NCBI GenBank assembly: GCA_001920415.1
Contig: MNJR01000039.1
Coordinates: 1-58,454, forward strand
Direction of reading: 5' to 3'
DNA length: 58,454 nucleotides
From: Acidobacteria bacterium 13_1_20CM_3_53_8
Lineage (GTDB): Bacteria; Acidobacteriota; Blastocatellia; Pyrinomonadales; Pyrinomonadaceae
Part shown: positions 45,493 through 54,030 of the stretch, piece after piece
Numbering within the stretch: position 1 is the stretch's first letter
Layout: each line of letters opens with the position of its first letter
Program-made: the position numbers and the translations under genes
Notes under the pieces: generated by a model
The model's input: only the letters and a program-made list of their open reading frames with translations
Told to the model about the DNA's origin: nothing
The model's database searches: none

Positions 45493-45840
45493 TCACCTTG
45501 AATATTTGCCGGGAGACTTAATAGATTTCACATCCTTTGATTCAGGCTTGTTCCGAATCTTTATCCAATATTCTTCTCTAATGTCGTCATCAATCTCAAC
45601 TGTTGTTGAGTACAACGCATCCGTTCCATCTTTTTTGCAGCCTGAAATCCAGTATCGCTCTCCGGTCTCGCTATCTGCGTAATTTGCTTTGAATCCTCTT
45701 CCGTCTAAAGTTACAAACTCGCGCCCTTTGTAAGATAACGACTTCCCAGACTTAGAGAAAATGATTCTCCCAATTCGAGCGGGGCCTACTATTCCATCAA
45801 GCTTATGCTCAATGTACATTATCCGTGTTCGATGTGCCAT
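45493..45840 (-). CDS. Small soluble protein of unknown function
   Basis: A 115-residue, likely beta-rich protein (YIEHKLDGIVGPARIGRIIF, then SYKGREFVTLDGRGFKANYA). Its central segment RYWISGCKKDGTDALYSTTV contains one Cys. Homologues are common in genome annotations as short uncharacterised proteins; no function is known to me. It follows the M50 peptidase gene by four bases on the same strand and so probably shares its transcript. Confidence 0.7.
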   Translation of the reverse strand: MAHRTRIMYIEHKLDGIVGPARIGRIIFSKSGKSLSYKGREFVTLDGRGFKANYADSETGERYWISGCKKDGTDALYSTTVEIDDDIREEYWIKIRNKPESKDVKSIKSPGKYSR

Positions 45841-45844
45841 TTGC

Positions 45845-47023
45845 TTATAAACCTAGCGGCTTCGGATTTTCAACTTTCTGCTTCTGAGTTCTCTTCTTAC
45901 GAACCCTCTTTCTCACGCCCTGCTGAAGAAAGCCTATCAACTGGCCTGCGCCATCAACGACGGCGAGTGCGCCTATACCGTTTCGTCGCATGAGTTCGTC
46001 TGCATAGTCCAGCGCCGCGTTCTGCTCTACGAAGAGCATCTGGCTGATTGGGCGCATGATGTCGCGCGCATGCGTCGTGCGCCATCGTTCGCGCGGCAGT
46101 TTCTTCAAATCAACGAGCGCAAGTATTCCGTGAAGCCTGCGATCTTTCGCAACCGGAAAACTCGTCTGACGGTACATTGGCAGAATCTGGTCAACAAAGT
46201 GGCTCATCAACACATCAGGCTCAACTGCAACAGTCGCGCTCATAGCGTCTGCAACAATTCCCTGCCTTGGGTTGCTCGCGTGCCTGACAACTCTAATCGC
46301 CGCGTCTAGCAGAAACAGTCCGACCATCACAGTCCATAATCCTGTGAGACGCGCGAACGTGAATGACATATAGATGCCGAAGATTATGAGCGCGCCTGCG
46401 ATGAGTATGCCGCAGAATCCGGCTATGCGCGTGGCTACGACTATGTTGCCGCTACTGCGCCAGAGCAACGCACGCAGCACGCGCCCGCCGTCTAGCGGAT
46501 AGCCGGGGAAGAGATTGAAGACCGCCAGAAGAATATTGCCGGAGCCAACCAGAGCAAAGACCGCCACAGCGATTGTGAAGCGGTTGGCTGAAGCAGCATA
46601 AGCAGCCATGAACGAGAGCACGCCGAAAATAAAGCTGGCCGCAGGGCCTGCTATGGCTATGCGAAACTCAGCGCGCGGGTTATCCGCCTCGCGCTTCAGT
46701 CTGGTGAATCCGCCGAAAGGATGAAGGACTATCTCTTCAATCTCAATCCCTTCGGCTCGCCCCATCAGTGCGTGCGAGAGTTCGTGGCCGAAGACAGAGA
46801 AGAAGAGCAGCAGAGTCGTGATGACGCCAACAGACCAAGCGGTCATCAAGTCTAGCGCCGGAAGCACCATAGTGCTGAACCGGTGCGGCCCCAACTGAAG
46901 GCTATGGCCTATCAACCAGACGCTCAAGCCGAAGACCGCGAACCAGCGATAATCAATGCGCACAGGAATGCCGTAAACGCGCGCGACTAAGATTTGTCTT
47001 CTGAAAAAACCCGATAGATTCAC
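45845..47023 (-). CDS. Site-2-protease-like M50 metallopeptidase with CBS pair
   Basis: A 392-residue intramembrane zinc peptidase. HELSH lies at residues 80-84 (SVFGHELSHALMGRAEGIE), and the third ligand motif is NLFPGYPLDGGRVLRALLW near residue 175. Several membrane helices surround both motifs. The C-terminal part holds two CBS domains (DAMSATVAVEPDVLMSHFVD and RDIMRPISQMLFVEQNAALD), which often bind adenine nucleotides and could gate activity. The substrate is unknown; S2P-type enzymes commonly cleave anti-sigma factors or other membrane proteins. Confidence 0.9.
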   Translation of the reverse strand: MNLSGFFRRQILVARVYGIPVRIDYRWFAVFGLSVWLIGHSLQLGPHRFSTMVLPALDLMTAWSVGVITTLLLFFSVFGHELSHALMGRAEGIEIEEIVLHPFGGFTRLKREADNPRAEFRIAIAGPAASFIFGVLSFMAAYAASANRFTIAVAVFALVGSGNILLAVFNLFPGYPLDGGRVLRALLWRSSGNIVVATRIAGFCGILIAGALIIFGIYMSFTFARLTGLWTVMVGLFLLDAAIRVVRHASNPRQGIVADAMSATVAVEPDVLMSHFVDQILPMYRQTSFPVAKDRRLHGILALVDLKKLPRERWRTTHARDIMRPISQMLFVEQNAALDYADELMRRNGIGALAVVDGAGQLIGFLQQGVRKRVRKKRTQKQKVENPKPLGL

Positions 47024-47061
47024 AAAACCTCAAAACCGGATGGCACTGTGGTAGGAACGTG

Positions 47062-47271
47062 CTACGCCGCTTCGACATATTCAACGAGGCTTGTAGGCTC
47101 TGGAATCAGCAGCCCGTCCTCGCGCATGCCGCGAAGGTGCAGTTCGACGGCTTCACTCATACGCTGCTTCACTTCTTCGAGGGTCTTGCCGGTGGCGATG
47201 CAGCCCGGCAGGTCTGGTAAATAAGCCGAATAATTCCGTTCGCCTTTCTCTATAATCATGGCGTAGCGCAT
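47062..47271 (-). CDS. HicB-like antitoxin family protein, no HicA partner
   Basis: A 69-residue protein matching the short HicB core: MIIEKGERNYSAYLPDLPGC, then GKTLEEVKQRMSEAVELHLR and EDGLLIPEPTS. HicB normally inhibits the mRNase HicA encoded next to it. No HicA-like frame (short, with a GSH motif) is seen on either side, and no added DNA-binding domain is present. It is therefore an orphan, as is frequent. It lies 12 bases after the adenylate cyclase stop, on the same strand. Confidence 0.8.
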   Translation of the reverse strand: MRYAMIIEKGERNYSAYLPDLPGCIATGKTLEEVKQRMSEAVELHLRGMREDGLLIPEPTSLVEYVEAA

Positions 47272-47283
47272 ATCCGCTTTTTC

Positions 47284-48963
47284 TTACTGCTCATCATGCA
47301 AACTTGTGCCCTGCTGCCACTCTACCTCGAAGAGCGGGACGGGCTGAACGCGATTTTTGACGTAGATAGGGTCGCGCGGTGTCAGAGGATAGCGCGTCTT
47401 TGCAGCGGTGGATGTCGCTTCGCTAATCAGAATCTGCCCTCCCTGCGAGTTCTTCTCAAGCCGCGAGGCTGTGTTCACAGTGTCGCCAATCGCCGTGTAT
47501 TCGCTTCTGCGCTCGCTTCCTATGTAGCCTACGGTCGCAACGCCCGTGTGCATTCCTATTCCGATTGCGACCTCCGGCAATGCTTCGCTACGAAGATCAT
47601 CATTGATTGCCATGACGCGGCGCTGCATGGCTACGGCAGCGTCCAGCGCGTTTGAAGCGTCCTGCGGCGTCGCGGTCGGAGCGCCAAAGAGCGCCATCAA
47701 CCCATCGCCTAAAAATTTATCGAGCGTTCCGCCGTGCGCGAAGATTATGTCGGTCATCGCCGTGAAATATTTGTTGAGAAGCTGCACGACTTTTTCGGGC
47801 TGCGCGTATTCAGAAAGCCTTGTGAAGCCGCGTATGTCTGCGAAGAGCACTGTGATGGTCTGGTTGACGCCGCCCAGTTTGAATGACTCAGGATTTTCGA
47901 GCATCTGCTTGACGACGTATTCGGGCAGGAAGCGTCCGTAATTTGCGCGCGCAACCTCTTCGCGCGCCAGTCGCTCGTGCGTGCGTACGTTTTCGACGGC
48001 GACTGCGGTTTGCGCCGCGACTGCCGTGACCAGTTCCAGATCGTCCGAACGGAAAGAGGCGAATTGGTCAAGGCGGTCTGCGTAGAGAGCGCCGTGAACG
48101 CCCGATTCAGCAATGAGCGGGGCGCAGATGGTAGAGCGCACGCCCTGCATGACGATTGATTCGACGCTCGCAAACTCTTCGTCGGCGGCCGCGTCCTGCG
48201 AAAGCAGAGCAACGCGATCCTTCATCACCTTTCGTGTGATAGTGCGGCCTATCGTTAATCGTTTGGCGTGCGCTTCCAATTTCTCGTCGCGCGTTCGCAT
48301 GGCTATGGGATGAAGCGGGACTTCATCCTGATTGCTGCTCGATGAATTTTCTGCAAGCAGAGCGACAACGCGGTCGGCTGGAGTGACCCGAAAAATTATG
48401 TCGCAAGCTTTATCGAAGATTTTTTCCAGATCGAAGACGGAGCCGAGCGTCTTGCTCATCTCGTAAAGCTCCGCGAGGATGTTTGCCTTGCGCTGCAACG
48501 CCTCCATCTCTTTGTCGCGCGCCATGATGCCGGATGTCGTCGTGGTAGGCTTTTTGAGCACCGTTGACATCACATCGTTTGCTGAAATCAGAAGCTGCGT
48601 GTGACCCAGAGGCTTATCATCATAGCGCATGTCCGTCGCGCGCTCTTGCGGCGGCTGCTCGAAACGCATGCTGCTCGCGCCTATGGTCACGCGGTCGCCG
48701 TCCTTGAGTTCGTGGCTCAAGCCAGGCTCGCCGTTGATGAGAACCTTGTTGGCGCTGCGCTTTAACTGGCCGCCCACGACGACGCCGTCAACGATTGTGA
48801 ACGTGCCTTCTTCGGCGGTGATGTGCGCGTGATGGCGCGAGGCGCGAGGGTCGTCCAGCACTACGCAGTTGTCCGGCGCACGACCGATTGTGCAAACCGC
48901 CTTTGGGTTCAAGGGGTACTGCCATTGACGCCCGCTCGCGTCAGTGATCTTCAGTAAGGCCAT
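47284..48963 (-). CDS. FHA-GAF-class III adenylate cyclase
   Basis: A 559-residue cytoplasmic signalling enzyme. An FHA domain comes first (CTIGRAPDNCVVLDDPRASR, then HHAHITAEEGTF), binding phospho-Thr. A GAF domain follows (LAELYEMSKTLGSVFDLEKI to AVENVRTHERLAREE). The class III cyclase domain has both metal Asp motifs (FADIRGFTRLSEY; FLGDGLMALFGAP), the substrate-selecting Lys in DKFLGDG with Asp in AIGDTVNTASRLE (ATP-type), and the transition-state Asn/Arg. It should make cAMP. The FHA domain suggests control through a Ser/Thr kinase. Confidence 0.92.
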   Translation of the reverse strand: MALLKITDASGRQWQYPLNPKAVCTIGRAPDNCVVLDDPRASRHHAHITAEEGTFTIVDGVVVGGQLKRSANKVLINGEPGLSHELKDGDRVTIGASSMRFEQPPQERATDMRYDDKPLGHTQLLISANDVMSTVLKKPTTTTSGIMARDKEMEALQRKANILAELYEMSKTLGSVFDLEKIFDKACDIIFRVTPADRVVALLAENSSSSNQDEVPLHPIAMRTRDEKLEAHAKRLTIGRTITRKVMKDRVALLSQDAAADEEFASVESIVMQGVRSTICAPLIAESGVHGALYADRLDQFASFRSDDLELVTAVAAQTAVAVENVRTHERLAREEVARANYGRFLPEYVVKQMLENPESFKLGGVNQTITVLFADIRGFTRLSEYAQPEKVVQLLNKYFTAMTDIIFAHGGTLDKFLGDGLMALFGAPTATPQDASNALDAAVAMQRRVMAINDDLRSEALPEVAIGIGMHTGVATVGYIGSERRSEYTAIGDTVNTASRLEKNSQGGQILISEATSTAAKTRYPLTPRDPIYVKNRVQPVPLFEVEWQQGTSLHDEQ

Positions 48964-49084
48964 AATGGTTTCCAGAGAAAAGAACGAAATCGCTGCTCTC
49001 CGTCTTGCAGCTTCAGCAGTCTAGAACAAGTCCTCACAGTTGGCGTAGAGGCAGAATCATTTTACAGTCAAACGGCGAAACATG

Positions 49085-49175
49085 AAAAGCAGTTTTCAGT
49101 TTTTAGTTTTCAGTTTTCAGAAATGAAGCGCAAAGCTTTTCACTGAAAACTGAAAACTAAAAACTGAAAACTGCT
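49085..49175. repeat. Intergenic inverted repeat, GTTTTCAG family
   Basis: AGCAGTTTTCAGTTTTTAGT on the left pairs with AACTAAAAACTGAAAACTGCT on the right. The loop has GCGCAAAGCTTTTC. It lies between the divergent cyclase and CarD genes, upstream of the CarD promoter. Confidence 0.9.
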
Positions 49176-49215
49176 CTTTCATCTTCCTTTCGTTCACCTT
49201 ACTTCCGCACAAAGC

Positions 49216-49245
49216 TTGACGCTTGATGAGAGTGCTTGTTACACT
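49216..49245 (+). promoter_or_regulatory. Probable sigma-70 promoter of the carD-like gene
   Basis: TTGACG (49216-49221) is separated by 18 bases from TACACT (49240-49245), close to sigma-70 consensus. A 130-base leader follows before the ATG at 49377, which has GGAGGAG just upstream. Confidence 0.5.
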
Positions 49246-49376
49246 TTTGTGAGAATTCAGAAAATGCCCGGCGCTGTTTCCTGCGTCGCGTCAAACAGAC
49301 CAACAAAGGGTTATCCCCATAGACCCGCGCGTGCGGCGCAGTCTAATTTGTTTTTTACAAAACCGATGGAGGAGTT

Positions 49377-49925
49377 ATGGTAGGCTTTAAAGTCGGCCAG
49401 AAAGTTGTTTACCCCAACCACGGAATCGGAATCATCGAGCAGATAGAGCAGAAACAGATCGGAACGAATTCGCTCCCCTTCTACACGCTCCGTCTAGCAG
49501 CAACTAATTCGCTTGTACTCGTTCCCGTAGCAAACGCATCGGAAGTGGGACTTCGCCACCCGATAACTTCAGGCGAGTGCGAGATGCTGCTCAGAAATCT
49601 CTCGGACGATTTCTCTGCCCCCGCCAACGACTGGAAGGACCGTTTCAAAGAGTTTACAGAAAAGATGCGTACGGGCGACATATTTGAGGTCGCAGACGTT
49701 TTGAAGAATCTCACTTACCTGAGCCGATTCAAGCCGCTCTCTTTCCGCGAGCAGCGCATGCAGGAGCGCGCGCGTTATCTGGTCGTATCGGAGCTAGCAG
49801 CCGTCTGCCGTCAGCCCGAATGCAACATAGAGCCGCGCGTTGACCTGGCTCTCTCGCGCGCCTGCGAGAAGCATGAACGCCGCCCAGCGCGCGCACGCGC
49901 AGCCGGTGCGGCAGCCGGGCACTGA
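49377..49925 (+). CDS. CarD family transcriptional regulator
   Basis: A 182-residue RNA-polymerase-binding protein. The N-terminal Tudor-like RID domain is clear (FKVGQKVVYPNHGIGIIEQI; FYTLRLAATNSLVLVPVANA), binding the polymerase beta subunit. The C-terminal helical domain follows (DWKDRFKEFTEKMRTGDIFE, then VADVLKNLTYLSRFKPLSFR), which contacts DNA at the -10 region and stabilises the open complex. The tail (RPARARAAGAAAGH) is a low-complexity basic extension. It has its own strong ribosome-binding site and promoter and appears monocistronic. Confidence 0.93.
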   Translation: MVGFKVGQKVVYPNHGIGIIEQIEQKQIGTNSLPFYTLRLAATNSLVLVPVANASEVGLRHPITSGECEMLLRNLSDDFSAPANDWKDRFKEFTEKMRTGDIFEVADVLKNLTYLSRFKPLSFREQRMQERARYLVVSELAAVCRQPECNIEPRVDLALSRACEKHERRPARARAAGAAAGH

Positions 49926-49927
49926 GA

Positions 49928-50044
49928 AGGGATGAGGGCGGAGGGATGAGGGATGAATAAGAAGGAGTAATTGCGTCAGCATGCAATTAGCTCAATTCCT
50001 ATTCATCCCTCATCCCTCCGCCCTCATCCCTTCCATCATCCCTT
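49928..50044. repeat. Intergenic inverted repeat, GGGATGAGGG family
   Basis: GAAGGGATGAGGGCGGAGGG then ATGAGGGATGAAT on the left pairs with ATTCATCCCTCATCCCTCCG and CCCTCATCCCTTC on the right. The centre has GCATGCAATTAGC. Related GGGATGAG words occur inside the debranching-enzyme gene at about 3105-3150. Confidence 0.92.
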
Positions 50045-50050
50045 CTTTTC

Positions 50051-50980
50051 TTACCCGGCAGGAGCGTGGGCTTGCGGCGTGCCTTGATGGAAGACGGCCA
50101 GCCATCTGTCGCCGCGCTTGACCCAGATAGAGCTATGGCGTTCTGTGTCTGTGGACGGCGCGGGCGCATGAACCACGTAAGTGACTACGGCTGCGTCCGC
50201 GTCCAGCTTCACGACTCTGAAATCGCTTAACACAAAGTTGCTTAGATCAGCCTGCTTGACCCCGTTGATTGATCCTGCCTTGTCGTAAACACCGTCAGGC
50301 TCTACCTCTACGAAATCATTTGCCAGAAAATTACCAAAGGCTGTGTAGTCTCTATGCCTGAGCGCATCCCAGACCTGGTTTTCAAGCGCAATGGGATCGG
50401 TCGCGGGCGAAGGCGATGCGGTCGCGGTAGGCTGAGCCGAAGCGCTTGGACTCGCGGCAGGCGAACCTCCGGGCGATGGCGAGGCGGAAGTCATAGGCTT
50501 GACCTCGCTCTCCTGATGGTAAACAGCCAGCCACTTGCCGCCGCGATTGACCCAGGCGGAACTCGAACGCGCAGGCGTTGGCGGAATGTCGTGCCCCTGA
50601 TACGTTCCTTTCACGGTTGTGGTGTAGGTTATAACGTATGCGTCCGCGTCAGCGTGAATAACCTTCCAGTCTGTATGCGTGACATCCGTCACAGCCATAC
50701 TCTTAATTTCGTTGATCGAATCCGCCTTGCTATTGACACTATGGTCTGTGACCTCTATCTGGTCTTCGGCCAGAAAAGCAGCGAAGCCGTCATAGTTCTT
50801 GCTCTTGATTGCGTCCCAGACCTTCTGCTCCTGAGCTATAGCGTCTGCATCAGAGATGGCTGCGGCTTTGGGTGTAGCAGCCGTGTTGGCATTGGTCGTC
50901 ATGTTGGTATTGGCTGGACCCTGCGCGGTGCACGCCGTCGCTGCCAGCAACAGCGCGGCGCAGAAAAGCGTTCGCCTCAT
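50051..50980 (-). CDS. Lipoprotein with two NTF2-like (DUF4440) domains
   Basis: A 309-residue protein. The N-terminus is a lipoprotein signal (MRRTLFCAALLLAATAC, with lipobox ATAC), so it should be lipid-anchored. Two homologous NTF2/DUF4440-type domains follow: KVWDAIKSKNYDGFAAFLAE (near residue 50) and QVWDALRHRDYTAFGNFLAN (near 200). Each ends in a VNRGGKWLAVYHQE / VKRGDRWLAVFHQG strand, and a Pro/Ser/Ala linker lies between. The tandem is an internal duplication. Such domains bind small ligands or assemble complexes; the function is unknown. AGGAG lies about ten bases before the ATG. Confidence 0.82.
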   Translation of the reverse strand: MRRTLFCAALLLAATACTAQGPANTNMTTNANTAATPKAAAISDADAIAQEQKVWDAIKSKNYDGFAAFLAEDQIEVTDHSVNSKADSINEIKSMAVTDVTHTDWKVIHADADAYVITYTTTVKGTYQGHDIPPTPARSSSAWVNRGGKWLAVYHQESEVKPMTSASPSPGGSPAASPSASAQPTATASPSPATDPIALENQVWDALRHRDYTAFGNFLANDFVEVEPDGVYDKAGSINGVKQADLSNFVLSDFRVVKLDADAAVVTYVVHAPAPSTDTERHSSIWVKRGDRWLAVFHQGTPQAHAPAG

Positions 50981-51084
50981 AATCTAAAACTCCTGCAAAA
51001 GGGAATATGTGTGTAGCGGCTGGTTTCTACGCTAAATCGTGCTGACAGTCAACTAAATTCGGACTTCAGTAGCAGGTCAATTTC

Positions 51085-51239
51085 ACTATTGAACAAAATA
51101 TCCATGAGCAAACACTCAGCCATTTGCGCTCTCTTGATGAAAATGTCCCGCCACACAGACTTCGGGTGTCGTTATTTTGCAGAATACGAATAGCATGAGA
51201 AGAGTGCTATCGAGACATCGGGTTCAATAGTTGTTGGGC
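51085..51239. other. attC-like inverted structure, downstream of the GNAT gene
   Basis: ACTATTGAAC (51085-51094) pairs perfectly with GTTCAATAGT (51222-51231). The outer end reads GTTGGGC (51233-51239), which on the minus strand is GCCCAAC, fitting the RYYYAAC core site of an integron attC. A clear matching GTTRRRY partner at the other end was not found. It shares GGGTTCAAT-AGTT-TTGGGC with 51835-51855. Confidence 0.45.
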
Positions 51240-51246
51240 AAAAAAC

Positions 51247-51702
51247 TCAAAGCTCTCTTGTCATAAATACGCTGTACGGGTCTTCAACATAATCCGCAAA
51301 CGGTTCGCAATATGTGAAGCCAGAATTAGCATATAGCTTTCGAGCAGGCTCGAAAACTTCCATTGATCCCGTTTCTAAACTTACACGGCTGTAACCACGG
51401 CGCACGGCTTCTTCAAGTATGTGATTAAGAAGATATTTCGCAACGCCCTTTCTAAGATGCAGCGAAGATGTCCGCATAGATTTGATTTCGCCATGTTGAG
51501 AGTCCAGTTCTTTGAGTGCTCCACAGCCAAGTAGCTCACCACTTTCCCATACAGTCCAAAACGTAATTTCCGGTCTGCGTAATGCCTCAATTTCCAGAGC
51601 ATGCACACTCTCAGGCGGCGAGTGTAGTCTCATACTCTGAAGATGTTCTTGCAACAGTTCATATATCTCTGAACCTTTTAGATCGTCAATTTTAATATTC
51701 AT
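51247..51702 (-). CDS. GNAT-family N-acetyltransferase, possibly a cassette gene
   Basis: A 151-residue acetyltransferase. Motif A is seen as EIKSMRTSSLHLRKGVAKYL then LNHILEEAVRRGYSRVSLET, including the R-K-G-V-A acetyl-CoA pyrophosphate loop, and motif B as FEPARKLYANSGFTYCEPFA. It acetylates an amine by transfer from acetyl-CoA; the substrate is unknown. It is flanked on both sides by attC-like inverted sequences, and the gap between the upstream site and its ATG is only about 40 bases. This is the layout of an integron gene cassette, whose cargo often includes GNATs. No integrase is in the window. Confidence 0.85.
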   Translation of the reverse strand: MNIKIDDLKGSEIYELLQEHLQSMRLHSPPESVHALEIEALRRPEITFWTVWESGELLGCGALKELDSQHGEIKSMRTSSLHLRKGVAKYLLNHILEEAVRRGYSRVSLETGSMEVFEPARKLYANSGFTYCEPFADYVEDPYSVFMTREL

Positions 51703-51744
51703 GAGAAACTCAATTTATTGTGTGGAGAATTTTAATTGCACAAC

Positions 51745-51855
51745 ACCTAACGCTCGGATTAACCCGCCGCCCGACAAGAGCGACAACACAGATGAAATCA
51801 GCAAACGAGGATGAAAGGCAAGCGGAGGGTGGTTGGGTTCAATGAGTTATTGGGC
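51745..51855 (-). other. Integron attC-like recombination site
   Basis: On the minus strand this 111-bp element begins GCCCAATAACTCATTGAACC and ends GGTTAATCCGAGCGTTAGGT. The two ends pair imperfectly (TAAC-CTC, AACCC and CACCC/GGGCGG), with a long variable loop. The terminal GTTAGGT fits the GTTRRRY core of attC; the other core (GCCCAAT) is one base off RYYYAAC. It lies directly upstream of the GNAT gene. Confidence 0.6.
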
Positions 51856-52593
51856 GTGGCTTAGATTTCAATTAACAACTTTGCCGACGCATTCGGATAC
51901 CTACCAATGGCTCTTATTCAGCAATCAGGCAATCCTCGCAAAGATAGTTAGCACGCGCGGCAACCAGCCGCCGAAGCTACGAACCTTCTCCTTCTAGCCA
52001 TAAAAGATTCTCTATGGTCATTGACCTTACAATCTATTTATACGACACTCGGACGCGCCGCGCCTGAATAGCAAGATTGCCGATAAGATTGCTGTACACT
52101 CACTCTCTTGATGTAGAAACGGCGCACTGCTTTATGCCGCTATCTCAACATCAGAGGGGCAGGAAGTAAGGTGGCGCAGGATAGGAGAGATAAAAGCAGC
52201 CCAAGATGTTGTAGGCGTGAGGGAGACCGGATTCAGAATATTGTTATTCGAGGTTCGCACAACCTTAAGTAGAGACGCCAAACTATCATCCGCTTCCGGC
52301 AAACATCGTAACGGCCAGAAGTTAAGAGAATTTTTCCTATGTTCAAGAATGCGGTGCGAACCCAAGCGCAAAATGGCACAGGTGAGACCGAACTTGACTG
52401 GCAAGAGCATGAGACAACAAGAGATGGGCTATAACGTGAGTTATAGATAACGCCTTGAGGTTCGCACTGATTGAAACCGTTGACTTTATGAAAGAAAAAG
52501 AGGATAAAATGCACCACCCTGCACCACCGCGAGCAGGGGTACGGCAAACAGCCATTGTAAATTCAAGTGAGCAATGGTATTAGAGAGGCGACA
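51856..52593. other. Gene-free region ending in the CRISPR leader
   Basis: No gene is convincing. A 9-base word GGTTCGCAC occurs at 52252-52260 and 52459-52467, and inverted (GTGCGAACC) at 52354-52362. The last about 120 bases before the first repeat are A-rich (ATGAAAGAAAAAGAGGATAA at about 52487) and probably form the CRISPR leader and promoter, given the array's orientation. Confidence 0.5.
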
Positions 52594-53051
52594 GTGAGAA
52601 TGAACGCCGCGACTAAAGCGGATTGAAACAATTGCCGCCTGCTCCCCCCATGGCGTTGTTCACGTGAGAATGGATGCCGCGACTAAAGCGGATTGAAACT
52701 TCAACATCTAGTAGAAACCTCGCCGGAATCGTGAGAATGAACGCCGCGACTAAAGCGGATTGAAACGTAGCCGTAGGGCCTCCCTTCTATAACTTGACAT
52801 CCCGTGAGAATGAACGCCGCGACTAAAGCGGATTGAAACTAATGGAGAAGAGCGCGAACATCTGCTGGAATATGTGAGAATGAACGCCGCGACTAAAGCG
52901 GATTGAAACTTTTCTCGAACTTCCATGACAGATACGTTGCGCGTGTGAGAATGAATGCCGCGTTGAAAGCGGATTGAAACTCAGCGACCTTTTCTGACTC
53001 ATCTTCTGAATGGTGGTGAGAATGAATGCCGCGCTCAAAGCGGATTGAAAC
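52594..53051 (+). CRISPR. CRISPR array, seven 36-bp repeats
   Basis: Repeats start at 52594, 52664, 52731, 52804, 52874, 52945 and 53016, each 36 bp, beginning GTGAGAATG and ending GCGGATTGAAAC. Spacers are unique, 31 to 37 bp. The ATTGAAAC end is the usual type I/III crRNA 5' handle, so the array reads to the right. The first five repeats carry GACTAAAGCGG; the last two vary (GTTGAAAGCGG, GCTCAAAGCGG). The stem CCGC/GCGG is kept while its loop varies. After spacer 7 (52... to 53095) decayed copies follow at 53096-53124 and about 53176, consistent with a trailing end. Confidence 0.97.
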
Positions 53052-53308
53052 TAGGCCGAATTCTGTTTCTAAATAATCATCTATCCGAGTCGCTGGTGAG
53101 ATTGCGTTGAAAGCCAGTTGAGACGAATAAGGATCGGCTGTGTGAGGTCAAAAACAGAAGCTGACTTCTGGACTGGTGAGAAGCAATGCAAGCTGAGAAG
53201 GGTAGATGAGGCGAACGGGTCAACGCACGTGGCGCATAGCTGCCGCGCATGCTACAAAATAGGTGATGCTTTATTGATCGCGCACCATTGAGCGCAAGAT
53301 GTTATGGC

Positions 53309-53683
53309 TCAAGATGCGCGGTACGTCTGTAGAGACTTGCCTCGCACGGAGACGACAGCGCCCATACGTGAACGCTTCGTCCGAAATTCTTCAAGACTAA
53401 ACACCCGGCGCAGCAATTCAGAAATCAAGTACATTTCGTTGGCGGACAATTTGAAACAGATGATGCAGTAGTTATTAGAGGCGGGCGCGACTTTCCAAAA
53501 ATCCGTATAGTTAATGGTGACAAAGATCGGCTGCTTTATGGTGCGCAGTAGCGTTGGGATTGCATCATCAAAGATGCGTGTGTGCGGGCGCAGTTGCAAT
53601 ATGTTGATGACCGCACCCTTGTACCAGCGGGCAATATCGCGCGCAATCTGCGCGTCGTTCAATTGCTCGTCGAGCACGATCAT
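53309..53683 (-). CDS. DUF5615-type PIN-like putative toxin
   Basis: A 124-residue protein starting MIVLDEQLNDAQIARDIARW, the N-terminal pattern of DUF5615/Mut7-C-like PIN proteins, where an early Asp-Glu helps bind metal. The segments IFDDAIPTLLRTIKQPIFVT and INYTDFWKVAP contain further acidic residues. Its ATG overlaps the stop of the DUF433 gene (ATGA), a typical antitoxin-toxin order. Both genes lie inside the CRISPR locus, between the main array and a remnant array. Toxin activity is inferred from family pairing, not shown. Confidence 0.72.
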   Translation of the reverse strand: MIVLDEQLNDAQIARDIARWYKGAVINILQLRPHTRIFDDAIPTLLRTIKQPIFVTINYTDFWKVAPASNNYCIICFKLSANEMYLISELLRRVFSLEEFRTKRSRMGAVVSVRGKSLQTYRAS

Positions 53684-53991
53684 ACGTAGCTTTTCTCATA
53701 ATCATACGCGGATTGGAGTTTAACTACTTCATGAATGGCTTCAACGGGGACGCCGTGCGCCGCAGCTAAATCCTCAGCGGTTCTTCCCAGTTTTAAGTAA
53801 CCGATCACCCAACGCGCATCCATGCGTGTGTATTTCGGTGTGGGGCGACCGCCACAGACACCACGCGCGGCCACGACGTATTCACCTAAAGGGTAATACT
53901 CATAGACTTTGCCCTCATAAATTTCGCGCACCATCTCGTGAGTTGACGGATTACCTCTCTTTGTCTTGATGCTCGGTTTTCGCTGTGCCAT
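53680..53991 (-). CDS. DUF433-family putative antitoxin
   Basis: A 103-residue protein. The C-terminal half matches DUF433: VVAARGVCGGRPTPKYTRMD, then ARWVIGYLKLGRTAEDLAAA and HGVPVEAIHEVVKL, a small helix-turn-helix-like fold. The N-terminus is a basic extension of about 35 residues (MAQRKPSIKTKRGNPSTHEM). DUF433 proteins are commonly paired with DUF5615 PIN-like proteins as a predicted toxin-antitoxin system, and that partner overlaps here by four bases. Confidence 0.8.
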   Translation of the reverse strand: MAQRKPSIKTKRGNPSTHEMVREIYEGKVYEYYPLGEYVVAARGVCGGRPTPKYTRMDARWVIGYLKLGRTAEDLAAAHGVPVEAIHEVVKLQSAYDYEKSYV

Positions 53992-54030
53992 ATTCGACCT
54001 CTAGGCCGATTATAACATAGCACTGAAAGG

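Noticed and set aside
46900-47350. HicA toxin partner of the HicB-like gene
   Set aside because: Neither flank has a short frame with the HicA GSH pattern; both neighbours are unrelated large genes.
52132-52555. Several overlapping 70-100 codon frames on both strands upstream of the CRISPR array
   Set aside because: They overlap one another, lack ribosome-binding sites and lie in the leader-like region; no family resemblance.
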